This document shows, piece after piece, positions 1-10,751 of a DNA stretch of 64,000 bases. A program made the translations under genes and the position numbers. The notes under the pieces were generated by a model. That model was not told the origin of the DNA. It saw nothing but the letters and a program-made list of their open reading frames with translations, and made no database searches. Origin of the DNA: Antilocapra americana. Its lineage: Eukaryota; Chordata; Mammalia; Artiodactyla; Antilocapridae. Positions within the stretch are counted from its first letter, which is position 1, and the number at the start of each line of letters is the position of its first letter. The stretch spans positions 7,813,570-7,877,569 of the forward strand of contig ML661900.1 of assembly GCA_007570785.1 (NCBI GenBank), given 5' to 3'.

Positions 1-260
1 ATTGCATATAATCACCCATCAGGGGTAGATGAATGTTTCTGTAGTTTTCTTTACTCTAAAGACATTACTGCCAATATGAGTCCTGTTTGTATTTAGAGTT
101 CCTCCCCACTCTGTCCCACCTCTTTCCATAGCTCTGCATTACAAAATCAGTTGGTCCCATCTTCTCCCAAGTTTCTGCTGGCTGACATGTGGTACTTCCA
201 CACCTCTAAATGGAAGTAAAGCCTTAGTGCTGCATCTCCATGATGGTCTGTAGTGATTCT

Positions 261-376
261 GTTCTCTCTCTTTTTTTCTCCCTCCCTCCCTCACTCTCTC
301 TTTGTCATTCTGTCTAGTTATCAATCAATTGATCGATATATCTCCTTCCTTTTCTCTCTCTACCTCTCCCCTCTCC
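261..376. repeat. Pyrimidine-rich low-complexity tract
   Basis: Two CT-rich runs (261-305 and 342-376) flank a short segment with the palindrome ATCAATTGAT. No family-specific sequence is visible. The first 260 bases of the window hold nothing recognisable. Confidence 0.8.
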
Positions 377-1640
377 ACTCAGTCCCTTCAACATGAACTC
401 TTCCAAGGCCGAGTTTTATTACTGAGCTTTTGTCAAGCCTCAGAATGATTCCTGAGCCTTCATGTTCCCATAATTATAAATCTTGTCATGTCAGATGATC
501 TTTGTGCTCCTACCATTGCTCACCAGATGCCTTCCACTTTTCTAAATGAAGATGTCTTTGCTCCCTGTTCAACTCTCTGAAGCTCCTGTCATGATCATTT
601 TAGTCAGTTTGAGGGTAACTATTTACAAGCCAAGAAGCCAATGGAATCAACTAGGATTTTTTTGCTTTTTAAAAAGATTGTCCCCCTCCACTTTCTCACA
701 TCAGTCATGAAAATTCACACTAGAAATAATAAAAGTTTTTAAACAAGTAGCATTCCTCATTCCTAATAAGCTCCAAGTCATCCTCCTTGTCAACTTTTAT
801 AGAGCATTCTTTCCTTTTCTCTTTGACTTGGCATAGTCTTTTAATAATTTCACACTGTTGCTTTCCCATAAGCCAGCCACAGAAAACAGACTCAGGGTTC
901 AAGCTACCCTTCAGATAGTAGGAGATGCATATGTTCCAGGGACCCAGTGGGCATCGATAAGTCATTTCTAAAACACAAGTCTTTAGATGATAGTACACAT
1001 CACACTCTTTCTTCAAACCCAATATTGTTTCTTTCATGAGGCTGTTCATGAGAACTAGCTCCTCAAATCCTAGACGATAACATCTGGAGAGTGAAATACC
1101 AAATTCTCCAATAAAAGGAGAAACCACTTAATGTTATCTCCCTCAAGGTCCAGTGAGGAAGATTTGGGTAAGTCTGAATGAATGTGAACAATTACTATGG
1201 TTCTCTCTTGGGTGTTATGACCATGGGTCAGCTGGTGAACTGCTGTGGCCTCCATGGCTTCACCTGATTTATGAAGGCTATAGTTCCAAAGTGTCATCAC
1301 CAACTTTATGGACTAGGTACACTCTCTCAAGTGTTTTTAATACGTGATTCTGCTTCAGTGCATAATGTCCGTGTCTTGCAATGTTCAGAATTACTATAAT
1401 TGGAATTGAACTATATGTCTCTATAGGTCAATGGAAGCGTAGCTATTGGTAAAAGAAAATGAGTTTCCTTATCTATATGCCATTCAAGGTCACCATTCTT
1501 TGGTGGCATAGTGAAGGATGCTGAGGAAGTAAAGTCAAAAGTAGAAATGAGATTCATGAACTTAATACTGCTTTGTATAAATACAGACAACCTCTCCCAG
1601 GTAATTTTAGTCACAAAGAAATGCTTTGAAACCAGTTAGC
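377..1640. other. Unassigned AT-rich DNA
   Basis: No gene or repeat family recognised. A 135-codon minus-strand frame (720-1127) lies here, but it has no recognisable domain, and frames of this length are expected by chance in the window. Confidence 0.5.
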
Positions 1641-1801
1641 CAAAAAAGAGAATGACAAAAAGAATAAAAAGAAAAGGAAAGGGTAAAAGATCATGAGAAT
1701 CTAGAAAATAGGCAGAAAAGTAATAGGAAAAAAGAGAAGGGAGAGGCAGGAAGCGGGGGGAAGGAAGGAGAAAAGTAGAAGGAAGGAAGTAGAAGAAAAA
1801 G
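1641..1801. repeat. Purine-rich (GA) low-complexity tract
   Basis: About 160 bases made almost wholly of A and G on the + strand, with GGAAGGAAG-type runs near 1757-1790. It is a decayed simple repeat. Confidence 0.8.
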
Positions 1802-2552
1802 TCTCTGGACATCTTTACATATACTACATGCTAATTCAATAATGTGAATTTGAAAATGCAGCATCATACTTTATAAAGGCAAACATGTCTATGAAAACAA
1901 GAGTCAGCTTTGCTTCTTTGAACCTGAATGGGTCCTATGCCCTTGGGGAGTCCAATCCTAAATTCTGAAATGTTCTCTTCCTTGTCTCTTCAACCCATGG
2001 AGCGAACTATTTCAATCCCATAAAAAGGTCATCAAAGTCAAGAAACTCTGTGCTAGGCCTTGTTTAGAAGATTAGAAAATTTCTTCAAAACGTTCAAATC
2101 ATTTGCAGTCACATTGAGTAGAGTATCCATAGTCAAATTCTTCTAGAGACAGAACAGATAACTCTAATTTTGTTTATTTCAAGAATTTTTAAAATATGTC
2201 AACAATAAACTTACTAGCATGTAACAAAGTATTAATAAAAAATTTTGGTGACTATTTAAATGCTAATGTTGAAGATATTAAAGTTAGAATGAACTCAGAC
2301 TGGCAAAAAACAACAATAAAGTTAGGAACCCACAAAGAATTGTGTGAATCTGAACCCGTATGAATATCTGTATAGGTGAGTTTGTGTGTGTGGTTCAAAC
2401 ATAAAAGTAAACAACCACAAGATATCTAACTTCTTTGATAAAATATGTAATTATTTTGATGGCATAAAACTGATTTCTCCAATTGATTTATATCATCTCA
2501 GTAAAGGCAAGTGACATTTTAACTCAGGAGATTAGAACATACAGCACAAGAA
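1802..2552. other. Unassigned AT-rich DNA
   Basis: No gene or known repeat recognised between the purine tract and the L1 3' end. Confidence 0.5.
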
Positions 2553-2992
2553 TTTTTTTACTGAAGTATAATTGAGTTATAATATTGTGTTAATTACTGC
2601 TTTATAGCAAAGTGATTCAGTCATGCATCTACATATATACATTCTTTTTAAAATATTATTTTTCATATGGTTTATCATAGGATATTGAATATAGCTCTCT
2701 GTGCTGTACAGTAGGACCTTCTTGTTTATCCATTCTACATATAAAAACTTGTATCTACTAATGCCAACATCCCATTCCAACTCTCCCCCAACCTCCTACG
2801 TCTTGGCAGCCACCAGTCTGTTCTCTATGTCCAAGATTCTGTTTCTGTTTCATAGAAAGGCTCATCTGCATCATAACACATATAAGTGATATCATATGGT
2901 ATTTGTCTTTCTCTTTCTGACTTACTTCACTTAGTATGATAACCTGTAGTTGCATCCAGAGTAGGAATTTTCTGAAGGAATTTCCACACTGT
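2553..2992 (-). mobile_element. L1 3'-UTR fragment (artiodactyl L1), minus orientation
   Basis: The + strand opens with a T run at 2553, the complement of a poly(A) tail. It then reads as the antisense of the artiodactyl L1 3' UTR, with hallmark strings such as AGCAAAGTGATTCAGT, GTGCTGTACAGTAGGACC and GATATCATATGGTATTTG. Around 2970-2992 it resembles antisense L1 ORF2/3' sequence (TTTCCACACTG), which suggests an internal deletion. It is non-coding. The assignment rests on recognition of the family, not on an alignment. Confidence 0.8.
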
Positions 2993-3475
2993 AAGAAAAT
3001 TGGAACATAGCCTCAGAGAAACATGGGACATCAATTAGCTAACCAACAAGAACATAATGAGAGAACCAGTTCATTGATCTGTCTCCTCAGCTTTACTCTT
3101 AAGCCCCTTAGTAGTTTTCAACCATTTCTTAAAAAATATTTTTCTGATCCTATCCCACCCTTCTCTCCTTATGGTATTCCCATTATTAGACATGTCTATA
3201 TGTTTAATACTGTCCCACATTATTCTGAGAGTCTGTTTTTCTTCATTTTTTTCTCTGTTCTTCAGACTACATAATCTCTATTACCCATCTTCAAGTTTGT
3301 CGTCGGCTCGTATCGACTGTTAAGCTCCTTTACAGAATTCTTAATTTTCATTGTTATACTTTTCAATACCAGAACTTCTATTTTGTTCTTTGTAATCTTT
3401 ATAGATGTTATCTATCTGATTAGATATTGTCACCATACCATCCTTTCATTTTTAAAAATACAGTTTTCTTTAGGT

Positions 3476-3510
3476 CATATTTATAACCACTCTAAATGGT
3501 TATAAATATG
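3476..3510. repeat. Perfect 14-bp inverted repeat with 7-nt loop
   Basis: The arms CATATTTATAACCA (3476-3489) and TGGTTATAAATATG (3497-3510) are exact reverse complements around the loop CTCTAAA. Confidence 0.9.
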
Positions 3511-3540
3511 ATAGTATTTATGTCATATTTATGTCATATT

Positions 3541-3570
3541 ATGAATACTTGGCAGTATTCATCTGCCAAG
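3541..3570. repeat. Two interlocking 8-bp inverted repeats
   Basis: ATGAATAC (3541-3548) pairs with GTATTCAT (3555-3562). CTTGGCAG (3548-3555) pairs with CTGCCAAG (3563-3570). The two stems overlap, so they are mutually exclusive or pseudoknot-like. Confidence 0.9.
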
Positions 3571-4066
3571 CCCAATGTCTGGGGCCCCCCTCTAAAGAAG
3601 TTTCTATTATTATATTGCCTGCTTATTTTTCTTGCATATGGGTCAATACTTTTCTATTTCTTTGCATGTTTCATTTTTTTTTCCTAAACCTGCACAATTT
3701 AGATAATGTATTGGAGTAGTTCTGAATGATGATCCTTCTTCTGAGGTTTGTTGCTGTTTGCTGTGGGATTATTTACTGTTGTTTGTTGTCTGTTGACGAG
3801 CCCAGTTCAGGGAGGCCTATTTCCCACTAAGTGGATAGATTCTTGATACCTTTCCTCAGAGGACACAGATTTGACTACATAATCTTCCTGACCACTGGGG
3901 ACACCTGTGGCTTCAGATAGGCTCTTTCATTCTCTTTCCCTCATCTGTGTGCTGGGTCTTAAATTGCTCCACAGTCTGATCCTACTGAATTTGGGCCCCT
4001 TTGCTAGGGCAAGGTATTGCCAGCTTCTAAGTCTTACTTCGACTTTCCCCTGGGAGGTGCTGGGAG

Positions 4067-4200
4067 GTTGAGAAGATCCCCTAGAGAAGGGAATGACTAC
4101 CCACTCCAGCATTCTTGCCTGGAAAATTCCACAGACTGAGGAGCCTGGTGGGCTACAGTCCATGGGGTTGCAAAGAGTCGGACATGACTGAGCGAGTAAC
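4067..4200 (+). mobile_element. Bov-tA/Bov-A SINE, 5'-truncated
   Basis: It begins inside the SINE body at GAAGATCCCCT and keeps the ACCCACTCCAG core, the GGGCTACAGTCCATGGGG block and the GAGTCGGACATGACTGAGC 3' end. The tRNA-derived head with the A and B boxes is missing. It sits inside the old L1 segment. Confidence 0.85.
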
Positions 4201-5029
4201 GTTTTCACACTTTCTAGGAGGTACTAAGGAGCACAAGCTGGCGCACATGAGGAATTCTCTCTGCACTGGCTGCCCACCTAGAGTTTCCCTGTGGGGTGGG
4301 AGCCATGTGAGTGTGTAACTAGAGAAAGTGGTGTCACCACTGGCTGCCACCACTATGCAGTGATGGATCCTCTGCAGCCCAGATCCAAGAAGGGTAGGAC
4401 CGGCTGCTGTTCACAGTTGGCGCAAATACCCAGACGGGGTCTTCTTCTCTAGAAAGCTGGGAGAGATAGGAACTGCCACTGACCTGCTGAGCCTATCAGA
4501 GCAGCTTCCTTCAACACAGATCGGCAGGAAAATGAAGCTGCTTTCCTCACCAGCGTCTCTGCCTGTATCACCTACTGCTTAGAGTTTCAGTGGAGGAACA
4601 GGCATGGCTGGCTGCCTCTAGTCACTCAAGATAGATCTGCTACAGGACATCGCTGTGGAAAATGGGAACTGCCAATGTTCATTGGCTGCCAAAATCACCC
4701 AGAATAGCTCTTTCACCCTAGGGAGCTGTGGGAGATGGGAACTTCTACTTGGCTGCTGAGCCAGCTGAAATAGTTCTTCTGTGAGGCAAGAGCTGCTGGA
4801 GAAGGGTGCAGCTGTAGTTTGAACGCCATGGCCCCTCATTGTTCTTATTGAATTTCTGTATGTTTTGCTGAGTAAATACTTCCAGATTTGCTGTGAGCCC
4901 TTCAGTCAACCTCCAGGAGACTTTAAATGATTGCCTTTGCTAATTTTGACCTGCCTAAAAGATGTTTGTCTGGGAGAGAGCTTTCCCTAAATGCCTCATA
5001 CCACACTATACTGAAAGTCAGCCTCTAAT

Positions 5030-5300
5030 TCTGTTCATTTTTGAGTTACATACATATTTGAGTTATGTTGGTAGGTACTTACAAATTTATGATAGCTCCA
5101 TTTTCTTGTCAGTTTGTTCCTTTGAATATTATATACAATACAATTTCACTCAATTGTTTTTCATTTAAGGTCTGTTTTCTTAAAATAGAAATATTGTTGT
5201 GTGACTTTATTTTGGTTAATATATTTTCTGTCACTTTATTTTAGTCTTTTTCATAGCTTCCACTTTTAATATCCTTTTCTTTAAACTCTTTTGATCTGAT
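5030..5300 (-). mobile_element. Possible ancient L1 fragment, minus orientation
   Basis: AT-rich sequence around TTGGTAGGTACTTACAAATTT has the look of antisense L1 ORF2 or 3'-region sequence of old L1M elements. The match is by eye only and weak. Confidence 0.3.
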
Positions 5301-5317
5301 AGTTCTATTCATTTTTA

Positions 5318-5535
5318 TTAAATTAATTTCATCCTGCTTTGGAAATTGATTATATCATAATTGTGCCCCTCCCGCCATCTCACCATGGCTTCCCCTTTGT
5401 CCTTGGATGTAGGGTACTTTTTTGGTAGATTCCTGTGTTTCTTTGTCCATGATTGTTCAGCAGTTGTTTGTGAATCCCGTGTTTTCATAAGAAGAAGTGA
5501 GTGCACGAACTTCTACTCTACCATCCTGAGCTAAT
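5318..5535 (-). mobile_element. L1 5'-UTR start, minus orientation
   Basis: Read on the minus strand from about 5535, the sequence matches the beginning of the artiodactyl L1 5' UTR: a GTAGAAG box just after the start, then a GTGCACTCACTTCTTC-like phrase, an AACAACTGCTGAACAA-like phrase and the complement of CTTTGTCCTTGGATG. Only about 200 bases remain. It is non-coding. It would contain part of the L1 internal promoter, but CpG sites have largely decayed. Confidence 0.65.
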
Positions 5536-6289
5536 CTGACATTCAAGTTTTAAAATGGTATTTTGGGACTTCTGTTCCAAGTAATTAGGTAATAATATCA
5601 GTGGATCCAGTCCTTGAGCCAGCAAGTTGTCTGAATCAGTTTCTTATCCTGAGGCACCCGTCATTCTTTTCCTGCCTCCCTAAGCCCAAAGTTTCCTCTA
5701 AAGCCAGAACCTAAGCTGTCAGCTAGCGATTCTTCAGCCTCCTTTAGTAAGCAGGAGCACACCCCAGGCTCCAGACTCTACTTACCATGGTGTGTTCTGT
5801 CTCTGTTAAACTTCCAGATACTGCTGCCTACAATTGTCCTGGACACTGGAAGGCCCAAATTTTACCCTAACTCACCACCTTCTATGCCTGTTCTATTTCA
5901 TATGTATACAGTGAATTGTGTGTAGTATTTGAGACAAACTTTTTGGTTATATCTTCAATATTTCATTTAGTATTACTGTGTATATAAATAACAGAGAAAG
6001 GGAATTGAATTTAGGATGAACTACTATGTCATCCTCATTGAAACCCTCCAAATTTTTAAAAAATCCTAATCTTACCAGATTTATTTCTCCCTAAGACAGA
6101 GGCTCAGTCTAAATGGCATACTAACTAATTAGGGAAAATATGCTACTAAGAGAGCCAAGTGTTGGTGCAGGGACAAATCTGAGAATTTTAAAATGGTCCC
6201 ATGTGATTTGCCTTTATTCACACTATAAAGACAAAGTTCTTAGTAGGCTTACTCTCCTACTCTTGGTTGAAAAATATATTCTTCAGCCC
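5536..6289. other. Unassigned DNA
   Basis: No gene or repeat recognised. 5600-5880 is somewhat richer in C. Confidence 0.45.
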
Positions 6290-6960
6290 AAAACAACATT
6301 TCTCAAAATGTAGGCTTTAATGAAACTTCGAATTCTGTGGCTTAATTTTAATTATGGAAATTAATATAAACTTGCTGTGAATTATCCAAACACTGATGTT
6401 ATAATTAAATACCAGGTAATGCAAATCCATTGCCTATGTTTGCATCTGTGTAAAGAGTTGTACGCATGTGCAAAAGGAAGGCCATATAATGTTGAAGCAT
6501 AGTGTACAAATCAAATTTTCAAAGTAATTTGAATAGAAATTACAGAAATATTGAGGCATCACACATCATACGGTTTTATCGACATTCCAAAAACAAAGCA
6601 ACCTGTGCATAGGAGAATTAATTCTGTTCTTGCAATTACCAATAGTTCATTAGCAGTCAAAATAAGAGAGATACTCAATGAATTCCTTTTTCATTTGTGT
6701 CTCTTATTCTATCAATAAGAGAACTGGAAATTCGTTTGAATTCATTTTCAATAACCCCCAAAAGATAACAAAGCCATATTTTAACATGAACAAGAATGCT
6801 TTACAGTGTCATTAAGTAATGCATCATTAAAACTATCATTCAAAAATCTTTCAAAGATGGATTTGGTAACAAAGGGTTCTAATTGTTCTAAATTATTAAA
6901 CAAAAGTTTAACGTTATTAATGTCATCCTGTCAAACATGTTTATTCAAGTAGTAATTCTC
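6290..6960. other. AT-rich, repeat-free stretch with many TAAT motifs
   Basis: It contains dense homeodomain-core sites (for example near 6340-6420) and an 8-bp hairpin CTCTTATT/AATAAGAG at 6701-6721. It has no low-complexity tracts or known repeats. It could be a conserved noncoding element, but the motifs are also common by chance in AT-rich DNA. Confidence 0.25.
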
Positions 6961-7833
6961 TGAATTAGAGTGATAATACCCAAGATTTTTAAAAACATAG
7001 ATTAAGAATTTTTAGTCAAAATACTAGACTAAGAAGATACAAAAGGCCTCCTTCACCTCACATCAAACACATAGACACACTACTTGAATTATTTGGAAAG
7101 TTATGAAAAATTTATAGCTAAGTTTGATAGTAAGAGAGAGAAATCTTCAAGTGATAGAAATGAAGAAAATCTATAGTCATAGTGGACCTGGATTTGATGT
7201 CCTGCAATGCATAGGATGACACAGAACAGGTAAATCCTTTAACAGTTGGAATCTTAATGCCTCTGAAAGTAGAGTTTCCTAGGCCACAGACACTCAGCAT
7301 TTTAAATAGATGGCACTGGGCTCACTGCATTGTTCTAAGAGGCAGAAAAATGCTGCTATTGTTTGAAAAGTGATTCGAAAATCTCTAGTCAAAAGACCAG
7401 AATCCTAACCCCAGGCAAAATGCTTATGCTGCAGAATCATGGGTGTGGTCAAGGCCTTCAGCATAGCCTGGCCTCCCTGGCAAAGCATATGGCTGCCTCC
7501 CTGACTGTAGCTTCTCAAGACCCCAAGCTATTCCCATGTGCCATGTGGCTGATCTTTACTGCACGCCACACTCACACATGCCTCCCCTGCTGTACAGCTC
7601 TCGACTCCCCACCATGGAGAGGCTAAGATCCCTTCCAGGTATCCTGCAGCAACATGCGGCAGAGTTCTCACTACATTGGCCTTCCAGTGAGCACCAGCCT
7701 GAATGCCATTCCCTTCAAAAGGCCCGGCCTGGCTGCATCTCAGTTACAAATCACAGTACTGAGCCTATATTACATAGCCTTACTTTCTGTTTTCTCTGTC
7801 ACATGATGGTTATAATTGTTTTAAAGCCTGAGT
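6961..7833. other. Unassigned DNA left of the BovB insertion
   Basis: No gene or known repeat recognised. 7350-7790 is more GC-rich than its surroundings and has overlapping open frames of 87 codons (7363-7626) and 146 codons (7536-7976). The second runs into inverted BovB sequence, and neither shows a known domain. Confidence 0.45.
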
Positions 7834-7846
7834 CTTCTTCCCATAA
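7834..7846 (+). repeat. Left target-site duplication of BovB insertion
   Basis: CTTCTTCCCATAA here is repeated exactly at 10403-10415. The two copies directly abut the two outer ends of the BovB sequence, so 7847-10402 entered as one insertion. Confidence 0.85.
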
Positions 7847-8769
7847 TGTTCATGGGGTTTTCAAGGCAAGAATACTGAAGCAGTCTGCTATTCCCTTCTC
7901 CAGTGGACCGTGTTTTGTCAGAACTCTCCATCATGACCCATTCTTCTTGGGTGGCCCTACAGGGCATGGTTCATAGTTTCACTGAATTAGACAAGGCTGT
8001 GGCCCATGTGATCAGATGGGTTAGTTTTCTGTGATTGTCTGTCAGTCTGTCTGTCTGTCAGTCTGTCTGCCCTCTGATAGAGATGGATAAGAAGCTTATG
8101 GAAGCTTCCTGATGGGAGAGAATGACTGAGGGTGAGACTGGGCCTTGTTTTGATGGGCAGGGCCATGCTCAGTAAATCTTTAATCCAATTTTCTGTTGAA
8201 GGGTGGCACTGTGTTCCCTCCCCGTTATTTGACCTGAGGCCAAGCTATGGTGGAGATGATGAAGATAAGAGCAACCTCCTTCAAAAAGTTACATGCACAC
8301 ATTGCTACACTCAGTGCCCCCAAACCTGCAGAGGTCACCACCAACCCACGCTTCTGCCAGAGACTCCTGGAAACTCATGGGCCAGTCTGGGTCAGTCTCT
8401 TGTGGGGTCACTGCTCCTTTCTCTGGGGTCCTGATGTGTACAAGGTTCTTTGTGCCCTCCAAGAGTCTGTTTCCCCAGTCCTGTGTTAAGTACTGGTGGC
8501 TCTATTATAGGTTAACAGTGACCTCCTCCAAGAGGGGATATGCCATACCCAGGTCTACTGCACCCAGAGTCCCCACAGCAGTCCACTGCTAACCTGTACC
8601 TTCTCAGGAGACATCTAAACACAGTTCTTGCTCAGACTATGTGGGGGTCTGGGTCCTGGTGTGCACAAGGTATGTTTGAGCCCTCTGAGTGGGTATGGGG
8701 TTTGATTCTAAACACAATTTCACCCCTCCTACCATCTTGCTAGGGCTTCTCCTTTGCCCTTGGACATGG
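7847..8769 (-). mobile_element. Inverted BovB 5'-UTR segment
   Basis: Read on the minus strand this is the BovB 5' leader, running from near the RNA 5' end (about 8765) into the first bases of the endonuclease region (GAACATTATG side, about 7847). Recognisable phrases include TCCACTGGAGAAGGGAAT and CATGGCCCTGCCCATCA on the minus strand. A short CTGT simple repeat (8036-8072) lies within it. Plus-strand open frames here (8132-8434, 8247-8489, 8293-8592) are antisense noise. Confidence 0.75.
8036..8072. repeat. (CTGT)n short tandem repeat
   Basis: Tandem TGTC units, slightly interrupted by CAG, inside the inverted BovB leader. Confidence 0.85.
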
Positions 8770-8770
8770 T

Positions 8771-10258
8771 ATGGACCTAACAGAAGCAGAAGATATTAAA
8801 AGGAGCTGGCAAGAATACACAGAAGAACTATACAAAAAAGATCTTCATGATCCAGATAATCATGATGGTATGATCACTCACCTAGAGCCAGACATCCTGG
8901 AATGCAAAGTCAAGTGGGCCTTAGGAAACATCACTACAAACAAAGCTAGTGGAGGTGATGGAATTCCAGTTGAGCTATTTCAAATTCTAAGAGATGATAC
9001 TGTGAAAGTGCTGCACTCAGTATGCCAGCAAATTTGGAAAACTCAGCAGTGGCCACAGGGCTGAAAAGGTCAATTTTCATTCCAATCCCAAAGAAAGGCA
9101 ATTCCAAATATGCTCAAACTACCGCAAAATTGCGCTCAAAGTAATGCTAGCAAAGTAATGCTCTCAAAGTTCTCCAAACCAGGCTTCAACAGTACAAAAG
9201 CTGTGAACTTCCAGATGTTCAAGTTGGATTTAGAAAAGGCAGAGGAACCAAAGATCAAATTGCCAACATCCACTGGATTATTGAAAAAGCAAGAGAGTTC
9301 CAGAAAAACATCTATTTCTGCTTTATTGACTATGCCAAACCCTTCGCCTGTGTGGACCACAACAAACTGGAAAATTCTGAAAGAGATGGGTATACCAGAC
9401 CACCTGACCTGCCTCTTGAGAAACCTGTATGCAGGCCAAGAAGCAACAGTTAGAACTAGACATGGAACAACAGACTGGTTCCAAATCGGGAAAGGAGTAC
9501 GTCAAGGCTGTATATTGTCATCCTGCTTATCTAATTTATATGCAGAGTACATCATGAGAAATGCTGGACTGGATGAAGCACAGCTGGAATCAAGATTGCT
9601 GGGAGAAATATCAATAACCTCAGATATGCAAATGACACCACCCTTATGGCAGAAAGAAAATGACAACTAAAGAGCCTCTTAATGAAAGTAAAACAGGAGA
9701 GTGAGAAACGTTGGCTTAAAGCTCAACATTCAGAAAACTAAAACCATGGCATCTGGTCCCATCACTTCATGGCAAATAGATGGGGAAACAGTGGAAACAA
9801 TGACAAACTTTATCTTGGGGGGCTCCAAAATCACTGCAGGTGGTGACTGCAGCCATGAAATTAAAAGACACTTACTCCTTGGAAAGAAAGTTATGACCAA
9901 CCTAGACAGCGTATTAAAAAGCAAAGACGTTACTTTGCTAACAAAGGTCTGTCTAGTCAAGGCCGTGGTTTTTCCAGTGGTCATGTATGGATGTGAGAGT
10001 TGGTCTATAAAGAAAGCTGAGCACCAAAGAATTGATACTTTTGAACTGTGGTGTTGGAGAAGACTCTTGAGAGTCTCTTGGACAGCAAGGAGATCAAACC
10101 AGTCCATCCTAAAGGAAATCAGTCCTGAAGATTCATTGGAAGGACTGATGCTGAAGCTGAAACTCCAATACTTTGGCCATCTGATGCAAAGAACTGACTC
10201 ATTGGAAAAGACCCTGATGCTGAGAAAGATTGAAGGTGGGAGGAGAAGGGGACGGTAG
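8771..10258 (+). pseudogene. BovB ORF2 reverse transcriptase fragment (broken)
   Basis: This is the relic of the RTE reverse transcriptase that copies BovB RNA (and Bov SINE RNA in trans) at the target site. It reads in at least three frames: 8771-9064 (N-terminal RT, with EYTEELYKKDLHD and GIPVELFQ), 9110-9670 (fingers/palm, with GVRQGCILSSCLSNLYAEY) and 9701-10258 (C-terminal part, with MYGCESW and ELWCWRRLLR). A base loss near 9060 gives the first stop, and further shifts break the palm. The catalytic YADD box reads YAND at about 9624-9635 in the ancestral frame, so the first catalytic Asp is lost. The endonuclease domain is missing because of the 5' inversion and deletion. It cannot make an active protein. 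Confidence 0.9.
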
Positions 10259-10402
10259 AGGATGAGATGGTTGGATGGCATCACTGACTCAATGCACATG
10301 AGTTTGAGTAAACCCTGGGTGTTTGTGATGGACAGGGAGGCCTGGTATGCTGCAGTCCATGGGGTCACGAAGAGTCAGACAAGACTGAGCAACTGATGTG
10401 AA

Positions 10403-10415
10403 CTTCTTCCCATAA
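10403..10415 (+). repeat. Right target-site duplication of BovB insertion
   Basis: An exact 13-bp copy of 7834-7846, directly after the BovB 3' end (GAGCAACTGATGTGAA). Confidence 0.85.
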
Positions 10416-10751
10416 GACCATAAGGTCCTTGAGACCAGGGACATCAGAGGCTTATAGGGAGTACCTGGGGGTTTTCTTTTATGAGCTCATGACAAGAAAA
10501 CCAGACCTTTTCTACTCCAAAAGCCTTGATGGAAATCTCCAAATGCCCCTGCCAAGTCTTTTGTGTTAACTCCCTGCCAAGTCATTATTAAGAACTTCTG
10601 GATAAAGGGCAGAGGGAACCCTTTTAAAAATGTATGTATTTATAGATTTTGTGGTAGATAAAATATTCATTTGCCTTGAAACTTGAAATGAAGTCAACCT
10701 CCTACTTTTGTTTCTCAACCACCCAGTTCCCCTGCTGAGAGGCAAACAATG
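10416..10751. other. Unassigned spacer between two BovB copies
   Basis: No gene or repeat recognised. Confidence 0.5.

Larger units (their letters stand above)
3126..4990 (-). mobile_element. Ancient L1M-type 5'-end sequence, minus orientation, with a SINE inside
   Basis: From about 3126 to 3830 the + strand resembles the antisense of old mammalian L1 5'-UTR sequence (the phrases around TTCTTCAGACTACATAATC, ATACCAGAACTTCTATTTTG and CAATGTCTGGGGCCCCCC). The GC-richer stretch 3830-4990 contains recurring GGGAGATGGGAAC/GGGAGATAGGAAC phrases (near 4460 and 4730), as found in such 5' UTRs. A Bov-tA SINE interrupts it at 4067-4200. Local hairpins at 3476-3570 are not part of what I recall of the family. 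No coding frame survives. The first 700 bases are better supported than the rest. Confidence 0.5.
7847..10402 (+). mobile_element. BovB (RTE-clade) LINE with inverted 5' part
   Basis: A single insertion flanked by a perfect 13-bp target-site duplication. 7847-8769 is BovB 5'-UTR sequence in antisense, ending on its left at the start of the endonuclease region. 8766-10402 is the RT and 3' part in sense. The arms meet at a 4-bp microhomology, ATGG (8766-8769). Most of the endonuclease domain and linker is absent: the other BovB copy in this window has at least 760 bp upstream of the equivalent point (52746) that are missing here. The sense part (1637 bp) is colinear with 52746-54366 (1621 bp). 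This is the layout expected if two cDNAs were primed from one RNA during target-primed reverse transcription. It has many frameshifts and stops and is dead. Confidence 0.85.

Noticed and set aside
720..1127. 135-codon minus-strand ORF
   Set aside because: No recognisable domain, no splice or promoter context, and several frames of this length are expected by chance in 64 kb read in six frames.
3927..4353. ORFs on both strands around 4.1 kb
   Set aside because: They read through a Bov-tA SINE into GC-rich L1-type leader. Frames such as CNPMDCSPPGSSVHGI are the standard antisense translation of this SINE and recur at each copy.
7363..7976. Overlapping 87- and 146-codon ORFs as a possible exon
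   Set aside because: The longer frame crosses the BovB target-site duplication into inverted BovB leader, and no domain or splice signal supports an exon.
8132..8592. Three overlapping plus-strand ORFs (80-100 codons)
   Set aside because: They are antisense to the inverted BovB 5' UTR, a GC-rich leader with few stops.
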